Positions 46,201 to 54,625 of a stretch of 64,000 bases of DNA are shown here, piece by piece. The DNA comes from Candidatus Helarchaeota archaeon (GTDB lineage Archaea > Asgardarchaeota > Lokiarchaeia > Helarchaeales > HEL-GB-A): assembly GCA_013375455.1 (NCBI GenBank), contig JABXJT010000001.1, forward strand, positions 62,001-126,000, given 5' to 3'. A program made the position numbers and the translations under genes. The notes under the pieces are model-generated. The model did not search any database. It was not told the DNA's origin and was given only the letters and a program-made list of their open reading frames with translations. The first letter of the stretch is position 1, and each line of letters opens with the position of its first letter.

Positions 46201-47359
46201 TATTGCTAATGATCGTAATTCCTCGTTCTTGAAGAATTTGTATTCCTTCTTCTTTTAAATTAATTGAGGCATTCACATCTCGATGGTGCGTTTCCCCACA
46301 TTGACACTTCCAAAGTCGGTCACTCAGTTGGAGGTCATTGTTTATCTGACCACAAACCGAGCAACGCTTACTGGACGGGAAGAACCGATCCACCAAGACG
46401 AGATGTTTGCCCTGCCATTCGAGTTTATACCGCAAACGCGAGACGAATTGATGCCAAGAGAAATCTAAGGTCACGGATTTAGATAAGCCCGAATTGAACT
46501 GTTGCATCCCTTGAATATTCAAATCCTCCAAGATGATCGCATCGAACTGATTTCTTAAGGAATGGGTGAGTTTATGTGTCCAATCCGATTTGCGATTCTG
46601 GATTTTCTCATAGAACTTGGCTATCCTGAACCGTGCTTTCGCCTGATTCTGTGATCCCTTTTGCTTTCGAGATAATAGTCTGTGTAATCGTTTCAATTTG
46701 CGTTCGTGGGTTCGATAAAAGCGGGGATTGATTAATTTCTCAGTTTCACTAACCAGAAAGTTCGGGGCAGACATATCAAACGCTTCAATCTTGTGAAGCG
46801 GGATGGTTGTAATGGGTTCTATATCGATCTCAAGCTCAATGATAATTGCTACGAAATATTTGTTGGTTCTCGTTCTGCTGACGGTGATATGTCTAATCGG
46901 GTGGGTAATCTCCCTGTTATCTCGATATTTGACCCACCCCACTTTCGGGAGTCTGATTCTCTTGGATGCGTGATCGATTCGGATGTTGTTATTAATGTTA
47001 TAGGTCGTGTAGCTCTGTTTCTGCTTCCTCGATTTGAATTTAGGGTAGCCAATCTTTTTCCCATTGCGAAGCCCTCGAAAGAAATTCTGAAACGCTTGGA
47101 GGAGGTTGCGGGTTTCTGATTGGAGGGCTTTGGAATCCACCTCACTTAAGAAAGAAAACTCCTGTTTATACTGCTTCTCGGTCTTGTATTTGTGGGAATA
47201 CAATTGATCCTTATCATCTTTAAGTTCCTCATACACCTTCTTGCGTTCTTCCAACATTTTATTGTGGAGAAACCGACAGCACCCGAATGTTCTATTGAGA
47301 AGCTCCTGCTGTCGCTTATTCGGGTAGATTCTGACCTTAATCCCTCTATTCAGCTTCAT
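46088..47359 (-). CDS. tnpB: TnpB RNA-guided nuclease
   Basis: 423 residues from ATG 47359 (MKLNRGIKVRIYPNKRQQELL), the normal TnpB beginning; the frame stays open to 47452 but that 31-residue extension is unlike the family. Numbered from 47452, RuvC catalytic residues are D226 (AFDMSAPNF), E309 (IILEDLNI) and D392 (HRDVNAS), with the zinc ribbon C364/C367 and C383/C385. All are present, so the nuclease may be active. The last about 45 residues are translated through the RNA scaffold region and end on its terminal hairpin. Confidence 0.88.
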   Translation of the reverse strand: MKLNRGIKVRIYPNKRQQELLNRTFGCCRFLHNKMLEERKKVYEELKDDKDQLYSHKYKTEKQYKQEFSFLSEVDSKALQSETRNLLQAFQNFFRGLRNGKKIGYPKFKSRKQKQSYTTYNINNNIRIDHASKRIRLPKVGWVKYRDNREITHPIRHITVSRTRTNKYFVAIIIELEIDIEPITTIPLHKIEAFDMSAPNFLVSETEKLINPRFYRTHERKLKRLHRLLSRKQKGSQNQAKARFRIAKFYEKIQNRKSDWTHKLTHSLRNQFDAIILEDLNIQGMQQFNSGLSKSVTLDFSWHQFVSRLRYKLEWQGKHLVLVDRFFPSSKRCSVCGQINNDLQLSDRLWKCQCGETHHRDVNASINLKEEGIQILQERGITIISNNDATVGTTGSHASGDRVSPAFAGSGQGRRNPSAFRQW

Positions 47360-47568
47360 TTTGACCTTAGACCAACACCTATTTCTTAGATTATTATTGG
47401 AGACCGTTCTATAAAAGCAAGAGAGATGCCTGAAAGTATTATCTTCTTCCATTCATCCATCCACTCCCTAAAGGAAGTGGCTTTCACCTAAGGTAAAAAC
47501 GGTAGTGAACAGTAAAAAAATAGAAATGCTTGGGAATGAGCTGTATGAGTTGATCAAGAAAAAGTATT

Positions 47569-48420
47569 TTAAGATACGAGATTTTTATAACATATTATCG
47601 TGTTTTGAAGCAGGCAGGCTACCGTCATTGGACCCACACCCCCTGGCACGGGTGTTATTGCCTTAACCTTATTTAGAACCCCTTCAAAATCAACATCACC
47701 TGCAATTTTACCTTCAACGCGGCTGATTCCGGCATCAATAATGACAGCATTTTCTTTAATCATATCTTTTTTTATTAAGTTGGGTGTTCCCGCACCAACT
47801 ACAAGAATATCAGCCGTTTTTGTAATCGCCTTCAAATTTTTTGTTTTAATGTGAGCCACCGAAACGGTTGCATCCCGATTCAAGAAGAGGAGTGCCAGCG
47901 GTTTTCCTAATATCGTGCTATGATTCACGATGACAATGTCTTGCCCTGTAATGGGAATCTCATAATGTTCTAATAAGTGAATGATTCCCTTAGGAGTGCA
48001 GGGCACCAAGTCTTCTTTACCGATTAGGAGTTTTCCAAAATTCGTGGGATGAAAGCAATCTACATCTTTTTTCGGATCTATGGCTGAAAAAACAGTAACC
48101 AACTTGAAATGTGGTGGTAGGGGAAGTTGAACGAGAATACCATGAACTGCTGGATCTTGATTTAACTCTTCAATTTTATCTAATAAATCCCGTTCCGTTT
48201 GATCTTTAGAAAGAGTTATTGTTGTCGAATTGATTCCCACCCGGTCGCACGCTTTCCCTTTTATATTGACATACATTTTAGATGCTGGATTTTCACCCAC
48301 TAAGATAGTTGCCAATCCCGGAGTGATGGATGTCTCCTCTATTAATGATTCGATTTCAGTCTTTGCCTGGTTTTCAATGAATTCGGCTACCTTTTTTCCA
48401 TCAAGGATTTTTTGATTCAT
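47569..48420 (-). CDS. folD: Bifunctional methylenetetrahydrofolate dehydrogenase/cyclohydrolase FolD
   Basis: 283 residues, normal length. Signature features are VGENPASKMYVNIKGKA with Y50 and catalytic K54, GILVQLPLPPH, DPKKDVDCFHPTNFGKL, PCTPKGIIHLLE, a nucleotide site NHSTILGKPLALLFLNRDATVSVAH (GRSxxVGxP in most FolD proteins), and the closing PVPGGVGPMTVACLL. It interconverts methylene-, methenyl- and formyl-tetrahydrofolate. It lies 99 bases downstream of glyA on the same strand, so serine-derived one-carbon units pass directly to it. Confidence 0.95.
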   Translation of the reverse strand: MNQKILDGKKVAEFIENQAKTEIESLIEETSITPGLATILVGENPASKMYVNIKGKACDRVGINSTTITLSKDQTERDLLDKIEELNQDPAVHGILVQLPLPPHFKLVTVFSAIDPKKDVDCFHPTNFGKLLIGKEDLVPCTPKGIIHLLEHYEIPITGQDIVIVNHSTILGKPLALLFLNRDATVSVAHIKTKNLKAITKTADILVVGAGTPNLIKKDMIKENAVIIDAGISRVEGKIAGDVDFEGVLNKVKAITPVPGGVGPMTVACLLQNTIICYKNLVS

Positions 48421-48519
48421 ATAAGTTATTTCCTAATTATTCTCATTTTTAAATTCATTGCCTTAAGCATTGAAAATGAATGGAATATGAAAAAAGTAAA
48501 CGACTATTGGAGGCTACTA

Positions 48520-49869
48520 TCAATCAAGTTTCAAATATTCATAAGCTTTCGTCTTATTTTCGAAACAAAAATGCACTTTTTGAAAATCCTTCCGAAATTC
48601 AGCGACTTCTTCTTTCACTGCTTTAATATCCTTTTGATCAACCACGATTTGTTTGATAAACTCAGCAATTTGTTCCATTTCACTCTTTTTCATACCAAGC
48701 CGGGTAACTTCCGAAGTCCCGATGCGAAGACCGCCAGGATCTTTAAATCGCCTCCCAGCTTCAAAATCACCTGGAATCAAATTCCGATTCGCTATAATAT
48801 TGGCATCTTCTAGCATTTTCTCAATTGTTTCCCCGTACCCTACCGTTTCTCCAAATTTAGTAATGTCAATAATTATCGTATGTGATTCCGTGAAACCTCT
48901 ATCCTCCATCAATACGTCAAATCCCCGTTCATAAAGTGCTTGGGCGAGATCCTTCGCATTTTGAATGACCAATTTATGATATTCCTTGCCAAATTCTAGC
49001 ATTTCTGTAAGTGCTACGGCAAAACCAGCAACGTTATGAAGGTGATGATTGCTCAGCATGTAAGGAAATGCAGCAGATTTAACTTTCTTATGGAGTTCTT
49101 CATTGTCATTACCCAAGATGCAGCCGTGCTGAGGTCCTGGAAAGGTTTTATGGGTGCTACAGGTCATAATATCTGCCCCTTCTTCTAAAGGTTGCTGAAA
49201 ATACCCTGACCCGATTAATCCTACTACGTGCGCCGCATCATATATAAAGGTCGCCCCAACGTCATGAACTGCTTCACTCAACTCTTTTACCGGATGGGGG
49301 AATAAGAAGACAGATGCGCCCACCAATACGATTTTGGGTTGTTTCTCTTTAATTAACTTAATATTGCTATCTATCTCGACTTCCATTTCCTTAGATTTGA
49401 AGTTCAAGTATTCGATATTTAAACCATGGACATGTCGCGAAGTAAGATTATGGGAGATATGACCACCATCAGGAATACGTAGGCACATGAATGTATCGCC
49501 TGGCTTGGAAATGGCAGTATATGTAATTAAATTAGCAACCACCCCTGAAATCGGTCGAACATCTGCAAAACCCGCACGCCAATACTGTTTGGCTAATTCC
49601 ATGCATTTGAGCTCAACCATATCGATATATTTACACCCTGCATACACGCGTTCCCCCGGCCAACCTTCAGCATATCGATGGCTAAAATCACATGCAATTG
49701 CCTCACGAACCGCGGGGCTCGTAACGTTTTCACTAGCGATGAGTGGAATCGAGTTTTCGAACATTTTGTGATGATTAATCATTAAATCCCGAAGTTCTTT
49801 GAAGATATCCTTATTTTTCACGGTTTTCGCACCCTTGCATTTAGAATTCATTGCACGATTTTCAAGCAT
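48520..49869 (-). CDS. glyA: Serine hydroxymethyltransferase
   Basis: 449 residues from ATG 49869, or six fewer from ATG 49851. Family landmarks are IPLIASENVTSPAVREAI, YAEGWPGERVYAGCKYID, DAAHVVGLIG and TCSTHKTFPGPQHG with the PLP lysine K241. It converts serine plus a pterin to glycine and methylene-pterin. Length and the Lys-site sequence fit the archaeal branch. It lies between glyS and folD on the same strand, forming a glycine/one-carbon cluster. Confidence 0.95.
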   Translation of the reverse strand: MLENRAMNSKCKGAKTVKNKDIFKELRDLMINHHKMFENSIPLIASENVTSPAVREAIACDFSHRYAEGWPGERVYAGCKYIDMVELKCMELAKQYWRAGFADVRPISGVVANLITYTAISKPGDTFMCLRIPDGGHISHNLTSRHVHGLNIEYLNFKSKEMEVEIDSNIKLIKEKQPKIVLVGASVFLFPHPVKELSEAVHDVGATFIYDAAHVVGLIGSGYFQQPLEEGADIMTCSTHKTFPGPQHGCILGNDNEELHKKVKSAAFPYMLSNHHLHNVAGFAVALTEMLEFGKEYHKLVIQNAKDLAQALYERGFDVLMEDRGFTESHTIIIDITKFGETVGYGETIEKMLEDANIIANRNLIPGDFEAGRRFKDPGGLRIGTSEVTRLGMKKSEMEQIAEFIKQIVVDQKDIKAVKEEVAEFRKDFQKVHFCFENKTKAYEYLKLD

Positions 49870-49987
49870 ATAGTCAAACTAATGTGAAATCCGAAACGTT
49901 TCATTTCATTTTAGATTATTTAACATAAACATTTGAAATATAAAACTTTAGTTAGTTCAAAAAATGGTTTATAGGTCTTTATGAAAA

Positions 49988-51499
49988 TTAAACGAATTGA
50001 AGCCGCTTTCGGAAGAGGTCTGGCAATTCTTTAATGTTATGTCGTTCTTGTTCCATTGAGTCGCGGTTTCTAACTGTCACGGTATCATCATCGAGCGTTT
50101 GATAATCAATAGTAACAGCAAATGGAACGCCAATCTCATCAACCCGTCGATATCGTCGCCCAATTTTTCCTTTTTCATCATAAAGGATCAAGAAATTATG
50201 CTCTTTAAGAATGGTCGCAACATCTTTGGCGCGCTCTAGTAATTCATCTCTATTACTTAGATGTGGAAATATGGCTATTTGAAAGGGGGCGATACATGGA
50301 TTGAATCGAAATAGAGTGCGTTCAGGTTCTTCCGTATAAGTACTTTCAAGTAATGCCTGTAATATACGTTCAAGCCCCCAAGAAGGTTCTATCACGTGAG
50401 GAACCACTTTGATATTTTCCTCTGTCAAGTGGATGTTCAGGTCTTTCTTTGAAAATTTTGCATGCTTCTTTAAATCATAATCCGTGCGATCTGCAATTCC
50501 CTGAAGTTCCTTCCAGCCAAATGAATATTGGAATTCCACATCCCAACAATCACCTGCGTAATGTGCGCGTTCATTCGGTAGATGTTGGCGAATCCTCAAT
50601 TTATTTGGATCCAATCCCACACGAATCAACCAATCATAGCTAATTAAAGTCCAAAATAGTAACCACTTGCATGAGAACATCTTATTCTCCAGTAATTCGC
50701 TTGCTTTTATACTTTTTTCTGCTTCATTCTTCTCTTGCTGAACAATAGACAGAACAGAAACTTCTAACTCCTTTATCTTTACCCACCAGTCGTCTGGCAC
50801 GTCATTTTTTTTCTCAGGATGTACAAAGAATTCAATTTCCAAGTGTTCAAATTCCCGAAGGCGAAAGAGGAAATTGCGCGGTGAAATTTCATTCCGGTAG
50901 CTGCGTCCAATCTGGGCAATTCCAAATGGTAAACTTGCACGCATCGTTTGTTGAATGCGCCTAAAATCAAGAAACATTGCTTGTGCTGTCTCTGGACGGA
51001 GAAAAGCTTCATTTTCCGACAGTTTAGAGGCACCAATATGTGTCTTAAACATTAAATTAAATTTCTGGGTTTGAGCCAATTCCCCTTTACAATTGGGGCA
51101 TTTTATTTCATTCTTTACCAAGATTTCGGCTAATTCATCCATAGTTTTTCCATCAGTTACGATATTTAAAGCATCTTGGATTAAATGATCCGCACGAAAC
51201 TCTGCATGGCACTTTTTACATTCCACTAACACGTCGGTAAAGCCTTCCAAGTGTCCTGACGCATCCCACACGATTTTCGGCAAAATTATCGGGGTTTCTA
51301 TTTCGTGAATGTTTTCCAGTTTGATGATAAACTCAGACCGCCAAAAATTTCGGATTCGATTCTTTAATGTCACGCCTACCGGGCCATAATCATAAAACCC
51401 TGCAACTCCACCGTAAATCTCAGCTGCTGGAAAGATTATCCCGCGTTTTGCACATAGGGCGACTAATTTCTCATTTAACTTTTCTATTACCATTGGCAT
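49988..51499 (-). CDS. glyS: Glycyl-tRNA synthetase (class II, archaeal/eukaryal type)
   Basis: 503 residues; alternative starts at the first and second Met. It begins with GIIFPAAEIYGGVAGFYDYGPVGVTLKNRI, the alpha2-type GlyRS opening. It has a zinc-binding pair (CKKCHAEF...CPNCKGEL), motif 2 around RNEISPRNFLFRLREFEHLEIEFF, motif 3 VIEPSWGLERILQALL, and an anticodon-binding domain at the C-terminus. It charges tRNA-Gly. It is 118 bases upstream of glyA, whose product makes glycine. Confidence 0.95.
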   Translation of the reverse strand: MPMVIEKLNEKLVALCAKRGIIFPAAEIYGGVAGFYDYGPVGVTLKNRIRNFWRSEFIIKLENIHEIETPIILPKIVWDASGHLEGFTDVLVECKKCHAEFRADHLIQDALNIVTDGKTMDELAEILVKNEIKCPNCKGELAQTQKFNLMFKTHIGASKLSENEAFLRPETAQAMFLDFRRIQQTMRASLPFGIAQIGRSYRNEISPRNFLFRLREFEHLEIEFFVHPEKKNDVPDDWWVKIKELEVSVLSIVQQEKNEAEKSIKASELLENKMFSCKWLLFWTLISYDWLIRVGLDPNKLRIRQHLPNERAHYAGDCWDVEFQYSFGWKELQGIADRTDYDLKKHAKFSKKDLNIHLTEENIKVVPHVIEPSWGLERILQALLESTYTEEPERTLFRFNPCIAPFQIAIFPHLSNRDELLERAKDVATILKEHNFLILYDEKGKIGRRYRRVDEIGVPFAVTIDYQTLDDDTVTVRNRDSMEQERHNIKELPDLFRKRLQFV

Positions 51500-51618
51500 A
51501 ACCTTATTACTGCATGGTTAGGGCGATTTTTAATTTTATTCCCATTTCATCATTTATTAAGAATATTAAATCACAATTATTATAAATTTTAAATAAAACT
51601 AAGCACATTCACTATTAG

Positions 51619-52737
51619 ATGGTGAATTCTAAGTTTGAAGAACGAAAAAATAAACTGATTGACGAACTTTTAGCTAGAAATTATATTTTTGATGCACATA
51701 TAGAGGCGGCGTTTAGAAAAGTTCCAATGGAAAATTTTTTACCTGAAAGCGTGCAGAATTACTGCTACATGGATATTCCGCTTCCATTTTATCGGGATGT
51801 ACGTCCCATAGCCGCCCCGCACATTAATGCTATTTTTCTCCAACTACTTCAAATAGAACCAGGGAATAGGATACTCCAATTGAGCTCAATGAGTGGCTAT
51901 TTCGCTGCCCTTTCATCAGAAATTGCGGATTCGGAAATACGCATCGTGGAAGAGGACCCCGAGATAGTTCAAGTCACGAGAGCCAATTTAAAACGAAGTG
52001 GCTATGATAAAATCGAAGTAGTTGAAATGGATCCAATTAGGGCATTTTGGGAATTCCCTGATTCCAATCGCATCATCTTCTGTGGCGCAGTAGCTGCTTC
52101 AATTATTGATGAACTCTCAAAGGCAATGCCAAATGATTCCATATTAATCGCACCGACTTTTCCAGGGCTGTTCAATCCATTGATTGGTCAAGATATGATA
52201 CGAGTTACTAAATCTCGCACGGGCGAAATTAAAATGGAGTCTTTTGGAAAGGTTTCCTTTATTCTCATGCAGAGCAAGTCCTTCCAGAAGCAAACCTCTA
52301 AGACGCAACACCTCATTTATGACCAAATTGAGAAATCGCTCGAGGATTACTTTCAGAACATTTTCCCAAGAGAAGCGCCACTGTTAAATCTGAATCTTCC
52401 GGAGCATATAATGGAGGACTTTTTCGCTGCCAATACGCTATATAAAAAAGATTTCAAGAAAGCCGCAATTCTTCAGGCCCTCCTCACTATTAAAGAGGCC
52501 ATTAATTATGTTCTCAAGGACGCCCCTATTGATTTCACCCAATTAAAACAGGAAGAGGTACGTTCCAAACTAGAGCATGTATTAACTGAAGCGCAACTTC
52601 GAATTTTTGAGACTTTATTAGATATTGAATCTAGTATTGTTAATTATAATCATCAAAATCCGCCAAATATCGAAAAATTAGCGAAAATGGCATTAGATAT
52701 CGCTTCTGACTTTCTTGAGAACCGTTTCAGAGATTGA
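51619..52737 (+). CDS. PCMT-like (protein-isoaspartyl methyltransferase family) protein with degenerate SAM motif
   Basis: 372 residues. The first about 215 follow the L-isoaspartyl methyltransferase layout: AFRKVPMENFLPESVQNYCYMDIPLP, RPIAAPHINAIFLQLL, then SAM motif I as ILQLSSMSGYFAALSS, where active enzymes have VLEIGTGSGY. The acidic IVEEDPEI is kept. The weakened Gly-rich loop suggests altered or lost SAM use. The C-terminal about 150 residues are helical and not part of the normal family. The last 45 bases overlap the convergent Lrp gene. Confidence 0.78.
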   Translation: MVNSKFEERKNKLIDELLARNYIFDAHIEAAFRKVPMENFLPESVQNYCYMDIPLPFYRDVRPIAAPHINAIFLQLLQIEPGNRILQLSSMSGYFAALSSEIADSEIRIVEEDPEIVQVTRANLKRSGYDKIEVVEMDPIRAFWEFPDSNRIIFCGAVAASIIDELSKAMPNDSILIAPTFPGLFNPLIGQDMIRVTKSRTGEIKMESFGKVSFILMQSKSFQKQTSKTQHLIYDQIEKSLEDYFQNIFPREAPLLNLNLPEHIMEDFFAANTLYKKDFKKAAILQALLTIKEAINYVLKDAPIDFTQLKQEEVRSKLEHVLTEAQLRIFETLLDIESSIVNYNHQNPPNIEKLAKMALDIASDFLENRFRD

Positions 52738-53202
52738 GCTCTGAGATTTAATGTCATATAAGGCACCATTCGAGGGTTGAACGATCTCCGTGACAAACCA
52801 AGTTTTTAACTTTTGAATTTCTTCAACTTGACTTAAATTTTTTATTAACATCGCTAAATTTGTCATAGAAATTACGGATAGATGGATTATTAAGTCTGGG
52901 TCTCCCATTAATACCGCAATTTTAGAAACTTCAGAACAATTCTTCAGATAATCGATAATAGTGTTGATATGAATTCTAGACGTGGCATATATGACCAAAT
53001 ATGCCGAAATCTCATATCCAACTTTTTTTGGATCGATCTGAATCGTGAATTTATCGATGATTCCACATTCTACTAATCGATCTATCCGGTACTTCACGGC
53101 TGAAGGTGTAAGATTTAGTTGAGTCCCTAAGTTGGTGAGCTTTTCACGAGAATTCTGTTTTAATGATTCCAGAAGTTGGATATCGATAACATCTAGAAAC
53201 AT
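52693..53202 (-). CDS. Lrp/AsnC-family transcriptional regulator
   Basis: 169 residues. The N-terminal winged helix-turn-helix is DVIDIQLLESLKQNSREKLTNLGTQLNLTPSAVKYRIDRLVECGIID, followed by an RAM ligand-binding-type domain (IDPKKVGYEISAYLVIYA, KIAVLMGDPDLIIHLSV, WFVTEIVQPSNGALY). Such proteins bind amino acids or act as ligand-free regulators. The final about 15 residues extend into the antisense of the PCMT-like gene. It probably autoregulates; no operator could be confirmed by eye. Confidence 0.9.
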   Translation of the reverse strand: MFLDVIDIQLLESLKQNSREKLTNLGTQLNLTPSAVKYRIDRLVECGIIDKFTIQIDPKKVGYEISAYLVIYATSRIHINTIIDYLKNCSEVSKIAVLMGDPDLIIHLSVISMTNLAMLIKNLSQVEEIQKLKTWFVTEIVQPSNGALYDIKSQSSISETVLKKVRSDI

Positions 53203-53329
53203 AACTTCTCTATTAAAAATCCAACAATTCTTAAAAATGAAGAAGAAACCCTCTATTTCAACTACAAAATGCGCATTTTGAAAAACAAAATTTAGATTCC
53301 ACTATGAATAGTCCATCCTTGAAATAATT

Positions 53330-54532
53330 CTATTTACTACTCAATTTTTGATCTAATTTAAGGGCCAATTCAACTCCTATTACTCCCGAAATTTTTAATG
53401 CTTTGTCATCAATGAAATCGGCGGTATCTTTAGATGTATGAAACCGTGATGCGAATGATCCAAGTAAGGTCACATCAAATCCCGCACCCTGGATGGGAAC
53501 ATGATCTGAGGCAGCTCCGATTGGTAAATAGAACTTGCGTATTTTGTTTTTCAGTGCATGCTCATCGGTAATTTCCTCGATAAAATCATTCAATGTTTGA
53601 GACGTCTTCTTCGGAGGAATACCATAGGAAGTAAGTAAAATTATTTTCCCCTTACCTCCAATCCCATCGTAGTTCAAGAAAAAAGTGGTTTCTGGATTTA
53701 ATTGATTCTTTCGTCTTTTTACATAATCGGCGGCTCCATAAAGTCCTATTTCTTCTGCCGCTGTAACAAGAAAAGTCAATTGCAGATTTTGAGGTGGGCT
53801 GGATTTGAATATTTTAGATAATTCCAATATAGTCGCCACGCCCGTGGCATCGTCAAGAGCGCCAGGCGAACGATTACCAACATAATTGAAAGCCAGTGCA
53901 AAATTAGAGATAAAAACAATTAGGGCCGAATATAATTCAGGAGTCCAAAAGCTCGCTGGTGGATTTCCAGTTAGAATAATTATGGATCTGATGAATACTC
54001 GAATGCCATATAACAAACCTGATATCAGACCAACAATAAATAGAATTACCCGTACAATACCGGGATAAAGCTGGCTCTTGGAGTCATAATGGGCCAGATA
54101 AATAAGATGTCCCTTAGGTTCGGGTGGGATTATTTCTGATATATAATTTTTCGTAGTGTAAATCTCGCCAATGTTGGGTACGCGCCCAAAACTTTTATTA
54201 ATAATAGTACTTGAAAGCGCTAACCAAATTATACCAAATAATGAAAACAATAAACTAATAATGGGATTATTCAAGCTTAATAATGGATCGGAGAATAACC
54301 AGGCAATTAATAAAAGTAATCCACCAATCGGCATAATAAATCTAAAGACTATATTAATTACAAATTGCGAACACTTCAATTCCTCTGTATAAAATGAATT
54401 ACCAATTAATTTTAATTCGTCGTTAATAATTTCTTGAGCTTTTTTTTCACCAACCGAACCCACCAATCTAGGAAATGCAATTTTTTTGGCAAATTCGTGT
54501 GCATTTTTCGCATTTTCTTCGGTATAGGGCAT
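53330..54532 (-). CDS. M28-family metallopeptidase with membrane segments
   Basis: 400 residues from ATG 54532, chosen because the perfect site GAGGTGA ends five bases upstream; the longer frame to 54586 has no such support. Two membrane helices follow the N-terminal helical part. Zinc ligands of M28 peptidases appear in order: H in IYLAHYDS, D in GALDDATG, E-E in VTAAEEIGLYG, D in LNYDGIGG and H in RFHTSKDT. Two further membrane helices are inserted between the first His and the GALDD motif. The fold removes N-terminal residues or cleaves small peptides; here it is membrane-bound and divergent from a radical SAM gene. Confidence 0.85.
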   Translation of the reverse strand: MPYTEENAKNAHEFAKKIAFPRLVGSVGEKKAQEIINDELKLIGNSFYTEELKCSQFVINIVFRFIMPIGGLLLLIAWLFSDPLLSLNNPIISLLFSLFGIIWLALSSTIINKSFGRVPNIGEIYTTKNYISEIIPPEPKGHLIYLAHYDSKSQLYPGIVRVILFIVGLISGLLYGIRVFIRSIIILTGNPPASFWTPELYSALIVFISNFALAFNYVGNRSPGALDDATGVATILELSKIFKSSPPQNLQLTFLVTAAEEIGLYGAADYVKRRKNQLNPETTFFLNYDGIGGKGKIILLTSYGIPPKKTSQTLNDFIEEITDEHALKNKIRKFYLPIGAASDHVPIQGAGFDVTLLGSFASRFHTSKDTADFIDDKALKISGVIGVELALKLDQKLSSK

Positions 54533-54625
54533 GTTATTCACCTCATCCTTCACTAATGGATAAGCTCTTTGATTTCTCAAAATCATCTGAAGTTTTTCGC
54601 ATTCATGAATATTTAAATAAGTAAA

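Larger units (their letters stand above)
46080..47500 (-). mobile_element. IS605-group TnpB-only element
   Basis: A solitary tnpB gene flanked by hairpins. The right-end hairpin (46094-46107, CTGCCTAAAGGCAG) and left-end hairpin (47461-47480, CCACTCCCTAAAGGAAGTGG) share the apex CCTAAAGG, as expected for IS200/IS605-type subterminal palindromes. There is no TnpA Y1 transposase nearby, so it would need one in trans. Outer limits are approximate because these elements make no target duplication. Confidence 0.7.

Noticed and set aside
47360..47452. 31-residue N-terminal extension of TnpB
   Set aside because: TnpB proteins begin at the KLNRGIKVRIYP segment; the extension is probably untranslated.
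47505..47600. Short frame from GTG 47505 beside the TnpB left end
   Set aside because: It runs into the antisense end of folD and shows no known domain; it may be a gene remnant but I cannot support it.
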